DNA of 64,000 nt. It comes from Candidatus Poribacteria bacterium (GTDB taxonomy: Bacteria > Poribacteria > WGA-4E > WGA-3G). Under the pieces are notes generated by a model. That model ran no database searches and had not been told where the DNA came from. It saw only the letters and a list, made by a program, of their open reading frames with translations. The stretch covers positions 1 to 64,000 of the forward strand of contig JAJEDB010000092.1 in NCBI GenBank assembly GCA_022821725.1. The letters run 5' to 3'. The position numbers were made by a program, and so were the translations under genes. Below, in pieces: positions 8,287-16,952 of this stretch (position 1 is the stretch's first letter; the number at the start of each line of letters is the position of its first letter).

Positions 8287-9309
8287 ATGGCAAAAACGTA
8301 TCGCGTCGGCTTCGCATCGCTTGTGCATGACCATGTATGGGGTGAACTTCGCTACTGGAAGGCACATCCAAACGTTGAGATCGTCGCAGCAGGCGATGTT
8401 AATGCGGAATTGCGCGCCCAGTTCAGCGCAGAAGTCGGTATCAATAACGTCTATAACTCTTGGCAAGAGATGGTGGAGAAAGAGGAATTAGACATTGTTC
8501 AAGCGGCATCGGAGAACAATGTCGGTGCTGACATCGTTGAGGCATCAGCGGCGAAAGGTATCCACGTTATATCCGAAAAACCGATGGCGGCGCGTCTCTC
8601 ACAAGCAGATCGGATGCTTGCCGCAGCGGAGAACGCTGGCACCCTGTTGATGGTGAATTGGCCCACGGCGTGGAGTCCGGCACTCAACACTGCAATGAAC
8701 CTCATCAAAGACGGCGCAATCGGTGACATCTTCTATTTCAAGTGGCGTTCCGCACACAACGGACCGATGGAAATCGGATGCTCCCGCTACTTCTATGAGT
8801 GGCTCTACGACGAAGAGAAGAATGGTGCAGGGGCGTTGATGGATTACTGCTGTTATTGCGCGGATATGTGTGCCTATCTCCTCGGTCTGCCACATCAGGT
8901 AACGGCGTTCCGGGCCACCTTCGTCAAAGATTATCCGATTCCTGACGACAACGCCGTCATCCTCATGAAATACGGCAATGCGTTCGGACTCACGGAAGCA
9001 TCTTGGACCCAAAAGGTCAGTTATATCACACCGAATCCGGTGGTCTATGGCACTGAGGGTGCGCTGATGGTCAGCGGTAACGAAGTTCATCTGCATCCTG
9101 CAAATGGTGACGCTGAAGTCGTTACACCTGAACCCCTCCCGGAAGGCAGGCGCAACGCGGCGGAATACTTCATCCACTGTTTAGAGACAGGCGAACCCAT
9201 CGAAGGATTGTGCAATGCCAAGGTGAGTCGGGATGCCCAAGAGATCCTCGAAGCGGGATTGGTGTCGGCAGACAGTGGACAGGTCGTCAACTTGCCAATG
9301 TCAGAATAG
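8287..9309 (+). CDS. Gfo/Idh/MocA-family oxidoreductase
   Basis: A 340-residue NAD(P)-dependent oxidoreductase. It has an N-terminal Rossmann part (VGFASLVHDHVWGELRYW with an atypical glycine loop), the family EKP motif with its conserved lysine (VISEKPMAARLSQADRML, about residue 98), and a C-terminal alpha/beta dimerisation domain containing GALMDYCCYCADMCAYLLG. The strong RBS AGGAGG precedes the ATG. The family oxidises sugars, inositols or their derivatives; the substrate is not predictable here. The genes on either side belong to the same metabolic theme. Confidence 0.85.
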   Translation: MAKTYRVGFASLVHDHVWGELRYWKAHPNVEIVAAGDVNAELRAQFSAEVGINNVYNSWQEMVEKEELDIVQAASENNVGADIVEASAAKGIHVISEKPMAARLSQADRMLAAAENAGTLLMVNWPTAWSPALNTAMNLIKDGAIGDIFYFKWRSAHNGPMEIGCSRYFYEWLYDEEKNGAGALMDYCCYCADMCAYLLGLPHQVTAFRATFVKDYPIPDDNAVILMKYGNAFGLTEASWTQKVSYITPNPVVYGTEGALMVSGNEVHLHPANGDAEVVTPEPLPEGRRNAAEYFIHCLETGEPIEGLCNAKVSRDAQEILEAGLVSADSGQVVNLPMSE

Positions 9310-9359
9310 TAAGATCGATATGCGGGGTGGCTTGGTCTAAATGCTGCGGAGGACAGAAG

Positions 9360-9851
9360 ATGAAGGTAGTTTTGGTTTTGAGCATAGGGTTTTTGCTTTT
9401 TAGTACCCCTACGTTTGGGGAACTGAGTGTAGCGGATGTCGAGAAAATTCGAGCGATCGTCAAAGAATCTGATACGATGCTTAGAGCGGAGATTGCTGCC
9501 TCTGAGAAACGGATGCGCGAGTATGTCTCTCAAGAAATTAAACTCGTCTCTCAAGAAATTAGGGTTATCAATACCACAATCACACAAGAAATTAAAATTG
9601 TTAACGCCACGATCGCAGAAATGGACAAGCGGCTGAGCCAGATTTTTATGCTGGTTATAGCATTGGTTGCTTTCATTGGTGTTGTCATAGGGGTGCCGCA
9701 GATAATCGTTGCGGCACAGCGCAAACACCAACGCACACAGGACGAGAAAATCGAGGCACAGCAAAAACAGATTGCGGCACAGCAAGAACAGATCGAGGCA
9801 TTGCGGCAAGAGATGGAAACGCGTAGACCTGAACGCGTTGTAACACCGTAG
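9360..9851 (+). CDS. Signal peptide, coiled-coil, single-TM protein (copy 1)
   Basis: A 163-residue protein. The ATG at 9360 was chosen because a GGAGGA RBS lies just before it and a signal peptide (VLSIGFLLFSTPTFG) starts there; an upstream extension would overlap the Gfo/Idh gene. After cleavage comes a helical region with heptad-like SQEIKLVSQEIRVINTTIT repeats and AEMDKRLSQIF, then a transmembrane helix (about residues 95-118), then a glutamine-rich coil (KIEAQQKQIAAQQEQIEALR). A homolog at 61886 shares the layout: GEL, (E/D)xxRxIVK, EMDKRLxQIF, IPQI. Likely a membrane-anchored oligomeric protein; function unknown. Confidence 0.7.
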   Translation: MKVVLVLSIGFLLFSTPTFGELSVADVEKIRAIVKESDTMLRAEIAASEKRMREYVSQEIKLVSQEIRVINTTITQEIKIVNATIAEMDKRLSQIFMLVIALVAFIGVVIGVPQIIVAAQRKHQRTQDEKIEAQQKQIAAQQEQIEALRQEMETRRPERVVTP

Positions 9852-9920
9852 CAGGTGTTTGTGGAAGAGGGTGTCGCTTAACCAATTATGCTACAAACCT
9901 CGGATTTAAGGAGATTTTTG

Positions 9921-10676
9921 ATGAGCAATAGAATTCCAATTGCGTTACAACTCTATTCCGTTAGAGATGATTGTGCAGGCGACCTCTCTTTGACGCTGCA
10001 AGCGGTCGCACAGATGGGTTACGAAGGTGTTGAGTTTGCTGGTTACTATGACCGGACTGCCGAAGAATTACGCGGGATGTGCGATGACCTCGGATTGAAA
10101 GTTGCCGGAACGCATACAGGGATAGATACACTTCTCGGTGATGAACTCGCCAAAACGGTTGCGTTCAACAAGGGACTCGGCAACCCGTATCTGATTGTGC
10201 CGGGACTCCCCGCAGCGTATCAAGGTTCGCAACAAGCGTGGCTTGACACAGCAAAACTCTTCAACGATATTGCCGAAAAAATCGCTGATGCGGGGATGTT
10301 TACCGGTTACCACAATCACACGGGTGAATTCACACCGCTGGAAGGCGGAATTCCGTGGGATACATTCGGCAAGAACACTCGTGAGGATGTCGTGATGCAA
10401 ATTGACATCGGTCATGCCCTTCGCGCCGGTGCCGACCCTGTGTCGTATATTGAACGCTATCCGGGTAGATCGAAATTGGTGCACCTGAAAGAGTATGCCT
10501 CCACGAATGACAAGGCAAACGTGGGTGAAGGTGAAATTCCGTGGGAGGCTGTGTTCCATGCCTGTGAAACCGTTGGTGGCACGGAGTGGTACATCGTTGA
10601 ACAGGAAAGTTACGCCTACCCGCCTCTTGAATGTGCCGAACGCTGCATCGAAAATCTACGAAAGATGGGTCTTTAA
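9921..10676 (+). CDS. Sugar phosphate isomerase/epimerase (xylose-isomerase-like TIM barrel)
   Basis: A 251-residue AP-endonuclease-2-type TIM barrel. The start at 9921 has AAGGAG eight bases upstream; an earlier ATG at 9888 has none. Likely metal and substrate residues are seen in GYHNHTGEF, VMQIDIGHALRAGADP, LVHLKEYA and YIVEQESY. Relatives isomerise keto-sugars or sugar phosphates or break inosose-type intermediates. The stop TAA lies inside the AT-rich end of the dispersed repeat, and the final codons are duplicated in the next 113 bp. Confidence 0.85.
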   Translation: MSNRIPIALQLYSVRDDCAGDLSLTLQAVAQMGYEGVEFAGYYDRTAEELRGMCDDLGLKVAGTHTGIDTLLGDELAKTVAFNKGLGNPYLIVPGLPAAYQGSQQAWLDTAKLFNDIAEKIADAGMFTGYHNHTGEFTPLEGGIPWDTFGKNTREDVVMQIDIGHALRAGADPVSYIERYPGRSKLVHLKEYASTNDKANVGEGEIPWEAVFHACETVGGTEWYIVEQESYAYPPLECAERCIENLRKMGL

Positions 10677-10883
10677 TTATACCTTGCGGTTCCGTAAGGG
10701 AAGTTAGGATGTTGATGTGCTTCTCCGTAGACCCGCTTTCCACTTCGTTTCAAGCTGCGCGCTTTTACCGACGAAAGATGGGTCTTTAATTATACCTTGC
10801 GGTTCCGTAAGGAAGGTTAAGATATTGATGTGCTTCTCCGTAGACCCGCTTTCCACTTCGTTTCAAGCTGCGCGCTTTTTATG
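10658..10883 (+). repeat. Tandem 113-bp duplication containing the dispersed repeat
   Basis: The unit begins inside the last codons of the isomerase (ACGAAAGATGGGTCTTTAAT at 10658) and recurs at 10771. Each unit carries the end of the dispersed repeat (TTTAATTATACCTTGCGG), an inner hairpin CCTTGCGG-tt-CCGTAAGG, and the other repeat end (CCACTTCGTTTCAAGCTGCG). The second copy ends at the ATG of the methyltransferase. The copies differ at about three positions, so the duplication is fairly recent. Confidence 0.8.
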
Positions 10884-11669
10884 CTAAAACCCAAAAACAG
10901 GTTGCCCCTTAAAGGACAGCGACCTACCAGTCGTTCCGATAGTGTTGAAACAGATCTTTTGCTTTGGTGGGAAGATTTTTATCTTCCCATCTTCGAGTAC
11001 GTGCTCCCGAAAATGGGGAATCTGGAAGGGAAAAAGGTCCTGGAACTCGGTACCGGTACTGGTGGCACTGCGACGCTGCTGGCGAAACGGGGTGCCTCTG
11101 TTGTCGGCATAGATTTACTGCCTTTTCGGCTTGCTGAAGCGCGGGCGCGCGCAGCGGAACACAACGTCGTTGAGGCAGTTAATTTTGCACTGATGGACGC
11201 GATGCATCTCGCCTTTCCCGATAATACCTTCGATTTTATTATTTCCAAATCCGTATTGGTTTTCACAGACCATAAACACGTTGCGAAAGAGTGCTATCGC
11301 GTTCTCAAACCGGGCGGAAAGGCGATCTTCATGGAAAACATGCGTCATCACCCGATGGTGTGGCTGTACCGAAAAATGTTCCTGAAGTATTCCGGTAAAC
11401 TGCGTTACTTTTCAGTGAGGGACATTGAAACCGTCGGTGCTGAATTTGGGAAGTTGGAGCATCGTGAGTTTCATCTCTCCGCAGTGAGCGCACTCTTCTG
11501 GCAAAAATGCATTTCTATCCCACTCTTTTATCGCTGGAACCTTCGCATCCTCAAGGCGATTGATATAATTCTCCTGAAATGCCTTCCCTTCCTCAAGCGA
11601 TTCTGTTGGATTACCGCGATGATTTGCCACAAAGACTCGCTAACAAACAGAAAGGCTCTGGATTCATGA
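10881..11669 (+). CDS. Class I SAM-dependent methyltransferase
   Basis: A 262-residue methyltransferase. The SAM-binding motif I is VLELGTGTGGTATLLAKRGA (about residue 55). It is followed by VVGIDLLPF, DAMHLAFPDNTFDFI, SKSVLVFTDHKHVAKECYRV and LKPGGKAIFMEN, the standard Methyltransf_11 order. The C-terminal third is hydrophobic and basic (FWQKCISIPLFYRWNLRILK). The ATG at 10881 is preferred; upstream codons belong to the dispersed repeat. The substrate is unknown, and UbiE-like and small-molecule methylases look alike at this level. Confidence 0.8.
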   Translation: MLKPKNRLPLKGQRPTSRSDSVETDLLLWWEDFYLPIFEYVLPKMGNLEGKKVLELGTGTGGTATLLAKRGASVVGIDLLPFRLAEARARAAEHNVVEAVNFALMDAMHLAFPDNTFDFIISKSVLVFTDHKHVAKECYRVLKPGGKAIFMENMRHHPMVWLYRKMFLKYSGKLRYFSVRDIETVGAEFGKLEHREFHLSAVSALFWQKCISIPLFYRWNLRILKAIDIILLKCLPFLKRFCWITAMICHKDSLTNRKALDS

Positions 11670-11687
11670 AACCCAGAGCCTTTCTGT
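11647..11687. terminator. Bidirectional hairpin terminator with stop codon in the loop
   Basis: A 15-bp stem, ACAGAAAGGCTCTGG at 11647-11661 and its complement at 11673-11687, separates convergent genes. The methyltransferase TGA (11667-11669) falls inside the loop. The A-rich and T-rich flanks are modest, but position and symmetry fit termination in both directions. Confidence 0.7.
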
Positions 11688-11703
11688 TTCAGGTTAATAA
11701 CAC

Positions 11704-12543
11704 TTAGCGTTTCTTGACCTGTGCCCATGTAGTCGCGAGTTTGCCTTGTGCTTCCACAGCAACGACACTTGCACCACCGGCAAGGTCCCGGACTTCGTCT
11801 TCACTGAGGGCGCGTTCCCAGAAATAGACCTCATCAATCATGCCATCAATCCAGAAGTCGTTGCCGGCATTACCGCCGACCTGTCGCCCAACACCGAGTT
11901 CGACCGGACGCTCCGGGAAGGTTAGTAACGGTGTTGTAATCGCTTTGGGATTATCCTGTCCACTGGCGGGAATGACAGTATCGCCAGTGACGGAAGAGGT
12001 CACATAGGCTTTCGCTTCTGAACCATCAACAACATACGCGACATGGACCCATTCATCTTCGGCGTAAACATTATCGGTGGCAAACCAACCTTCAGCCCCT
12101 TCCCAGCAGCTGCCCCACGTCATGTTGGTGGCGTTCGTGGTACACATTCGGACCAGGAAATGAGCACCCCAACCGACCTTGTCGCCTTTGAAGAACATTG
12201 CGGAGTGGTTTCTGCCGCCACCGGGTCTGACGTAGACCCATAAAGAGACAGAAAAGACCCCATCTTCTTTTTCAAGACTCGACGATGACGGGATTTCGAC
12301 ATACTGTCCGGTATTCTCGCCGGTTGCGGGATTCTCGGGGTTTTCAAGGTTAAGTGCCATGCCAAATTCCGCGTCTGTCGTGCTGGCACCGTTCATAAAT
12401 TCACCATCGTTATCTCCGACGGCATCGTTCGCCGTGCCATCGTCAAAGTTCCAAACAGAGACGAGGCCGTCTTCAAGCCCAGCGTAACTATTGGCACTGA
12501 ATACCATAAGTGCTAAAATGAAAAACAGACAAATTTGCTTCAT
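11704..12543 (-). CDS. Secreted LamG-like (concanavalin A fold) protein A
   Basis: A 279-residue protein with a signal peptide (FFILALMVFSANSYA) followed by one laminin-G/concanavalin-A-like domain. Signatures are GLVSVWNFDDGTANDAVGDN, FSVSLWVYV, WVHVAYVVDG and DGMIDEVYFWERALSEDEV. These domains bind carbohydrate or protein. The tail VEAQGKLATTWAQVKKR carries the shared LxTTW motif. A paralog follows upstream in the same orientation (12631). No catalytic residues are evident. Likely exported and possibly sorted by its C-terminus. Confidence 0.85.
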   Translation of the reverse strand: MKQICLFFILALMVFSANSYAGLEDGLVSVWNFDDGTANDAVGDNDGEFMNGASTTDAEFGMALNLENPENPATGENTGQYVEIPSSSSLEKEDGVFSVSLWVYVRPGGGRNHSAMFFKGDKVGWGAHFLVRMCTTNATNMTWGSCWEGAEGWFATDNVYAEDEWVHVAYVVDGSEAKAYVTSSVTGDTVIPASGQDNPKAITTPLLTFPERPVELGVGRQVGGNAGNDFWIDGMIDEVYFWERALSEDEVRDLAGGASVVAVEAQGKLATTWAQVKKR

Positions 12544-12630
12544 AATAAGCTCCTTATCGTTCTAACTTAATTGAGCGGATTTGCGGTGGAATCTCACAAA
12601 CCCGCTCTGTTTTTTATCCTTCAATTGGAC

Positions 12631-13467
12631 TTAGCGGTGATGATGATAGGATTTAACTTTTCCCCATGTAGTGGCTAACTTGCCTTCCGCTTTGACAGCG
12701 AGTGCCTTTTCTGGACGTTCACCACTTCCGAGTGCCTCGACTTCCTCCTCAGTGAGGGCGCGGTCCCAGATGATAACATCGTCGATGATGCCATCAAGGA
12801 ACGTATCGTTGCCATCATTGCCACCGATACCGCGACCTGCACCGAGTTCCAACGGACGATCTTTGAACAGATTGTAGGGTTCCGGCGCGAGTTTCGGATT
12901 TTGTTGGCCACTCACCGGTATCTCGGTTTTTCCGCCCTCTGGCGTTACGTATCCAATTGCCTCCTCACCATCTGCCGTCTGACAGAGATGGAACCACTTA
13001 TCGGTTTCAATGGCACCATCCGTGGCGAACCAGTTTTCAGCACCGCCACTGCATGTTCCCCACGTCAGCCCGGTATCACTGGTTGTCACCATACGGAAGG
13101 TGAAGTTTGCACCCCAACCGACCTTTTCGCCTTTCCAAACCCCGGAGTGGTTTCTTCCCTCTCGGACATAAAGCCAATAGGAAACAGTATGTGCTCCCTC
13201 AATAATTGACTCAAGCTTAGCGTTAAATTCAATATCCGCCCGTGAATCTTGATTCCCATCAACATCCAACGCCTTGCCAAATCTACCATCACCCGTGATT
13301 GTAGCGCCCTTAAAGAGTTCACCGTGTGCATCAGCAATGGCATCCGTTACCTTGCCATCGTCAAAGGTCCAAGCGGCGACAACGCCATCATTTATGTCTG
13401 GGAACGCAGAGCCTGAAATGCCGATCATTAACGTAGCGATAGCGAGTATAGAAATAGATAGTTTCAC
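12631..13467 (-). CDS. Secreted LamG-like (concanavalin A fold) protein B
   Basis: A 278-residue paralog of the next gene, with signal peptide, GVVAAWTFDDGKVTDAIADA, a lectin-like sandwich and DGIIDDVIIWDRALTEEEVE. The tail reads KLATTWGKVKSYHHHR; the three extra histidines after the motif are natural here, not a tag. The two genes are 87 bp apart and probably co-transcribed. The gap holds an imperfect hairpin (GAGCGGATTTG/CAAACCCGCTC, 12571-12607). A candidate promoter lies upstream at 13577-13605. Confidence 0.85.
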   Translation of the reverse strand: MKLSISILAIATLMIGISGSAFPDINDGVVAAWTFDDGKVTDAIADAHGELFKGATITGDGRFGKALDVDGNQDSRADIEFNAKLESIIEGAHTVSYWLYVREGRNHSGVWKGEKVGWGANFTFRMVTTSDTGLTWGTCSGGAENWFATDGAIETDKWFHLCQTADGEEAIGYVTPEGGKTEIPVSGQQNPKLAPEPYNLFKDRPLELGAGRGIGGNDGNDTFLDGIIDDVIIWDRALTEEEVEALGSGERPEKALAVKAEGKLATTWGKVKSYHHHR

Positions 13468-13576
13468 TTAAATTCTCCTCCTTTAGTGGATTTCAGCGAT
13501 AGATAACACCGCCCGAACTCTACAAGAAAAGTCCGTGAGATTTGTGTCATCCACGCAGGTCTTTATTCATAACAAT

Positions 13577-13605
13577 TAATTACAATATTTTACTATTTTA
13601 ATCAA
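13577..13605 (-). promoter_or_regulatory. Candidate promoter for the LamG pair
   Basis: Read on the minus strand: TTGATT (13600-13605), 17 bp, TAATTA (13577-13582), in a very AT-rich gap of 153 bp. The -10 hexamer is imperfect, so this is a tentative call. Confidence 0.35.
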
Positions 13606-13620
13606 GAAAAAAATAACATT

Positions 13621-15297
13621 CTATTGCGGGACAATCTCCTCTCCCTCAACTGCGATCAATCGCTGATTCACGGAAAGGTTGGTTGCGGTATCAACGATCC
13701 CACTGTTCCAACGGATTTCCAATAGGTCGATGCGTTCAGCATCCTTCACTCCGAAATGAACGCGAAGGTCACTGAATGCGAGATAACTCCCACTACTTTT
13801 CACCTCTGCATACTGTGTGCGTTCGTCCCCACCCAATGTTCGGAAGACAACTTTGATACGTGCGCCGATACCGGAACGGTTGCTTTTCGTGCCGACCGCT
13901 TGCACTTGTATCCAGTTATTTCGATTTCCACCCTCGTTTTTCAGGAGATCGACGGTCTGATTCCAGTTCGTGACAAGGATATCAATGTCGCCATCGTTGT
14001 CATAATCTCCGAAAGCGGCGGCACGGCTGGTTTTACGGAGTGCGAATCCCTCTCCCATCGCTGCCGTGACATTCTCAAATTTTCCATCCCCTAAATTCCG
14101 AAAGAGTAGGTTCTGCTGTGGTGTCGTCGTGGATCGATCAACCTCTGCGATGTTATCCATCGTATGTCCGTTAGCGACGAATATATCTTTGTAACCGTCG
14201 TTATCGTAATCGAGAAAACCGATGCCCCACCCGAGGTAACGATGCGTGTGTTCAGCGATCCCAGCAGGAATGGTGGCATCCATGAAAAAATTGTCGCCTT
14301 CATTGTGATAGAGGGTATTTGTTTCGTTTTGGAAGTTACTGACCGTGAGATCCAACTTGCCATCATTATCGTAATCTGCGAAGGCGACCCCCATCCCGGC
14401 TTCCGCTTTTCCCATATCACTGCAGCTGACACCGGAGAGCAAACCCGCCTCTTCAAAGGTGCCATCCCCGCGATTTTCAAACAGGAAGTTGAAATCCTGA
14501 TCGTTGGCGACATAGATGTCAGTATCACCATCGTTATCGCTGTCTCCAATGGCAACGCCGAGACCGTGTGCAGCTGGAACGTTTAACAAACCGCTTTGTT
14601 CGGTTAGATTGATAAAAGTGCCATCCCTGTTGTTCCGATATAATACATCCGGTTGCGGAAGATAAGAGCTCGGACCACAGTAAACAGCGATGTTGTGTCG
14701 ATAACACGGTTTATTCGCATCAAGGGTGTATTTCGCATAATTGCTCACATAGAGTTCAAGAAACCCATCGTTGTCAAAGTCAGCAAAGGCACAACTCGTC
14801 CCCCATCCCGTATCTGCGACCTGTGCGGCAGGTGCGACATCCGTGAAAGTGCCATCTCCATTATTACGATAAAGCGCGTTGTCGCCGAAGTTGGTTAAAT
14901 AGAGATCTATGTCGCCATCGTTATCGTAATCGCCGGTGGTAGCACCGACACCGTAGCGGGTATCACCGACCCCCGCGAGGCGGGTGACATTTGTAAAAGA
15001 GCCATCACCGTTGTTGTGGTAAAGAACGTTGGTTGGGAGTGGCGCGGTTACCTGCTCTCCCTGCGGACGGGCATTGATAAGGTAGATGTCCAGATATCCA
15101 TCGTTATCATAATCGAAGAAGCCGCCCCCCGACCCGTATTGCTCATTAAAGAGGCGTTTGCCGCTTTCGCCGTCGGTATGCTTGAAGTGAATCCCAGACT
15201 CTTCCGCGACTTCAACAAATGTGACAGCACCTGCCGCAGACGATGCGAGAAGTGCAAACATAAGGAGAGAAAAACAGATTTTTAATTTTAAAAACAT
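13621..15297 (-). CDS. CRTAC1-type FG-GAP/VCBS and ASPIC/UnbV repeat protein
   Basis: A 558-residue exported protein. The signal peptide (LLMFALLASSAAGA) is followed by about seven FG-GAP calcium-binding repeats, each with DYDNDGDIDLYLTN-like or DFDNDGFLELYVSN loops and LYRNNGDGTF links. A C-terminal ASPIC/UnbV domain (NWIQVQAVGTKSNRSGIGAR, then the YLAFSDLRVHFGVKDAE region) ends the protein. The start ATG overlaps the TAA of the upstream TPR gene by one base (TAATG), which implies translational coupling. CRTAC1 and TPR proteins are often paired; the role is probably extracellular adhesion or ligand binding. Confidence 0.85.
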   Translation of the reverse strand: MFLKLKICFSLLMFALLASSAAGAVTFVEVAEESGIHFKHTDGESGKRLFNEQYGSGGGFFDYDNDGYLDIYLINARPQGEQVTAPLPTNVLYHNNGDGSFTNVTRLAGVGDTRYGVGATTGDYDNDGDIDLYLTNFGDNALYRNNGDGTFTDVAPAAQVADTGWGTSCAFADFDNDGFLELYVSNYAKYTLDANKPCYRHNIAVYCGPSSYLPQPDVLYRNNRDGTFINLTEQSGLLNVPAAHGLGVAIGDSDNDGDTDIYVANDQDFNFLFENRGDGTFEEAGLLSGVSCSDMGKAEAGMGVAFADYDNDGKLDLTVSNFQNETNTLYHNEGDNFFMDATIPAGIAEHTHRYLGWGIGFLDYDNDGYKDIFVANGHTMDNIAEVDRSTTTPQQNLLFRNLGDGKFENVTAAMGEGFALRKTSRAAAFGDYDNDGDIDILVTNWNQTVDLLKNEGGNRNNWIQVQAVGTKSNRSGIGARIKVVFRTLGGDERTQYAEVKSSGSYLAFSDLRVHFGVKDAERIDLLEIRWNSGIVDTATNLSVNQRLIAVEGEEIVPQ

Positions 15298-16853
15298 TAT
15301 TGCGCCGCCTCCATCGCCTGCTGAATCTCGTTCAAGCGGTCTTTGTAGGCGGTATTTTTGGGTTCTAAGTCAATTGCGCGTAAGATAGATTGTTCCGCCT
15401 GTGTGTATGCCCCATAGCGGTAGTATGCGTAAGCGAGCGTATCCAAGCGAGCGGCATTCACGTCCAACGCGACAGCACGTTCCGCCAATTCAACAGCGCG
15501 CTGCAAATGTTCGCCTTGTGAGGCGTAAAGCCATGCGAGATTGTTATGCGCATCTGCCGAGTTTTGATCCACGGTAATCGCTTGTGTAAATGCGTGAATA
15601 GCCTCTCGGACCTGCTTCTGTTTTAGCTGCAGCACGCCCTGTCGCACCCACGCTTTTGCGTCATTGGGATGGATGGATATCAATTGTTGGTAAACAGCAA
15701 TCGCGTCGGCAAACCTGTGTTGTTGGGCGTAGACTTCGGCGAGTCCATAGTAGGCGGGGGTTAAATTTTTATCCCGTTGAATCGCGGTTTGAAGGTAAGT
15801 CTGTGCTTCGGTGAGCTTCCGTTGGCGAGCGTGCAGCCAACCGAGGTGAAGATGTGCCTCTGCATCTGTATCATCAAGCGCGATAAGGCGTTGAAAAGCG
15901 GAGACTGCTTCCGCTAACTGTCCGGTCTGCATGTAAAGTCCACCCAAATTGTGATAGAGTTGGCGTGTATTGGGATGCAACGCTGTAGCGATTTGATACG
16001 CACGAATCGCTTCCTTACGGTTGCCCATTTCAATGTGTGCCTCTGCCAACTGCACACGTGGCTCCAAGGCAGTCGGTTGCTCCAACAAGCGTCTGCGATA
16101 CCGGTTCGTCTGCTCGTTATAGGTTTTCACCCGTTGGAAAGCGGTCATCAGGTTTTTCGCTTCCGCCAGATTCTGTAAGGCGTCGGGGTTAGAAACCTCG
16201 CCTACGGAACTCCGTCCCAAACGCCGATACACGAGACCGAGGTTGTAATGGGTTTCGGCGTGATAGGGTGCAAGCGTCAGTGCCTTTTGGTAATATCGAA
16301 CGGCTTCCCCTAATCTGTCCTGTAGGAACGCGATCCTACCCAATCCGTGATAGACGGGTGCGAGGTTCGCATCCAGTGCGAGTGCCTGCTGATACATTTG
16401 CTGCGCCAACGCCAACTTCCCTCTTTGTAGGTATGTATCCGCGAGTCGGAAAAAGGGTTCAGGATTCTTTGGTAGCAGCGCGACGGCGTGCTGTCCGTGG
16501 TTTTCAGCGTCTGCAAACCTGCCTTGGGAATGGTAAAGTCTCGCCAGACAGACATGGGCAACACCGTGCGTTTGAGGGGAAGCAGGTAATTCCAGTGCGT
16601 GAAGATATGCCGCTAACGCCTCGTCGGTTTGTTCTTTGAACCTGTAAGCTGCACCGAGTTCGCAGTACGCCGCGGCATTTTGTGGGTTCACCTGCAAGAC
16701 CCGCTGAAAATCGGCGATTGCCTCGTCGTAAAGCCCTAATTGGAGTGCGCGCATTCCGTGGGTATAATATTTAAACTGTTCATCGCCAGATTCCTGATGG
16801 GTTTGTTGCGCGGAAACCAGCGATACTGCGAAGCAGAAAGCGAGGAGGGTCAC
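15297..16853 (-). CDS. Exported TPR-repeat protein
   Basis: About 518 residues of tetratricopeptide repeats (LQLGLYDEAIADFQRVLQVN, AAYCELGAAYRFKEQTDEAL, HYNLGLVYRRLG, AHNNLAWLYASQGE and others, a dozen or more units). I choose the GTG at 16853, which starts a signal peptide (TLLAFCFAVSLVSAQQ) and directly follows the dispersed repeat end carrying AAGGT. A longer frame from a GTG at 16913 would add HPQGKIKK, which is repeat sequence. Coupled to the FG-GAP gene downstream by TAATG. Probably a protein-interaction scaffold for its partner. Confidence 0.8.
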   Translation of the reverse strand: MTLLAFCFAVSLVSAQQTHQESGDEQFKYYTHGMRALQLGLYDEAIADFQRVLQVNPQNAAAYCELGAAYRFKEQTDEALAAYLHALELPASPQTHGVAHVCLARLYHSQGRFADAENHGQHAVALLPKNPEPFFRLADTYLQRGKLALAQQMYQQALALDANLAPVYHGLGRIAFLQDRLGEAVRYYQKALTLAPYHAETHYNLGLVYRRLGRSSVGEVSNPDALQNLAEAKNLMTAFQRVKTYNEQTNRYRRRLLEQPTALEPRVQLAEAHIEMGNRKEAIRAYQIATALHPNTRQLYHNLGGLYMQTGQLAEAVSAFQRLIALDDTDAEAHLHLGWLHARQRKLTEAQTYLQTAIQRDKNLTPAYYGLAEVYAQQHRFADAIAVYQQLISIHPNDAKAWVRQGVLQLKQKQVREAIHAFTQAITVDQNSADAHNNLAWLYASQGEHLQRAVELAERAVALDVNAARLDTLAYAYYRYGAYTQAEQSILRAIDLEPKNTAYKDRLNEIQQAMEAAQ

Positions 16854-16945
16854 TTTTTTAATTTTACCTTGCGGATGAATAGTGCGGGTTTTATCTTTGA
16901 TGCACTTTCTCACGAGCCGCCCTCCGCTACGCTTACGGGCTTGGG
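16854..16945. repeat. Dispersed start/stop-abutting repeat
   Basis: This copy lies between nagA and the TPR gene. Its AT-rich end TTTTTAATTTTACCTTGCGG abuts the GTG start of the TPR gene. The other end (CTACGCTTACGGGCTTGGGTTT) reaches toward the nagA stop. Confidence 0.65.
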
Positions 16946-16952
16946 TTTCATA

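Noticed and set aside
12569..12616. Hairpin plus T-run as a terminator for the LamG gene at 12631
   Set aside because: The T-run follows the stem on the plus strand, while the flanking genes are on the minus strand; kept only as a remark in the LamG B entry.
13440..13470. C-terminal HHHR of LamG B as an engineered tag
   Set aside because: Only three histidines, and the surrounding DNA is natural and homologous to the paralog.
13756..14094. Open frames opposite the FG-GAP gene (also 14164-14586, 14653-14898)
   Set aside because: They are antisense shadows of a repetitive gene with strong codon bias; no RBS or family resemblance.
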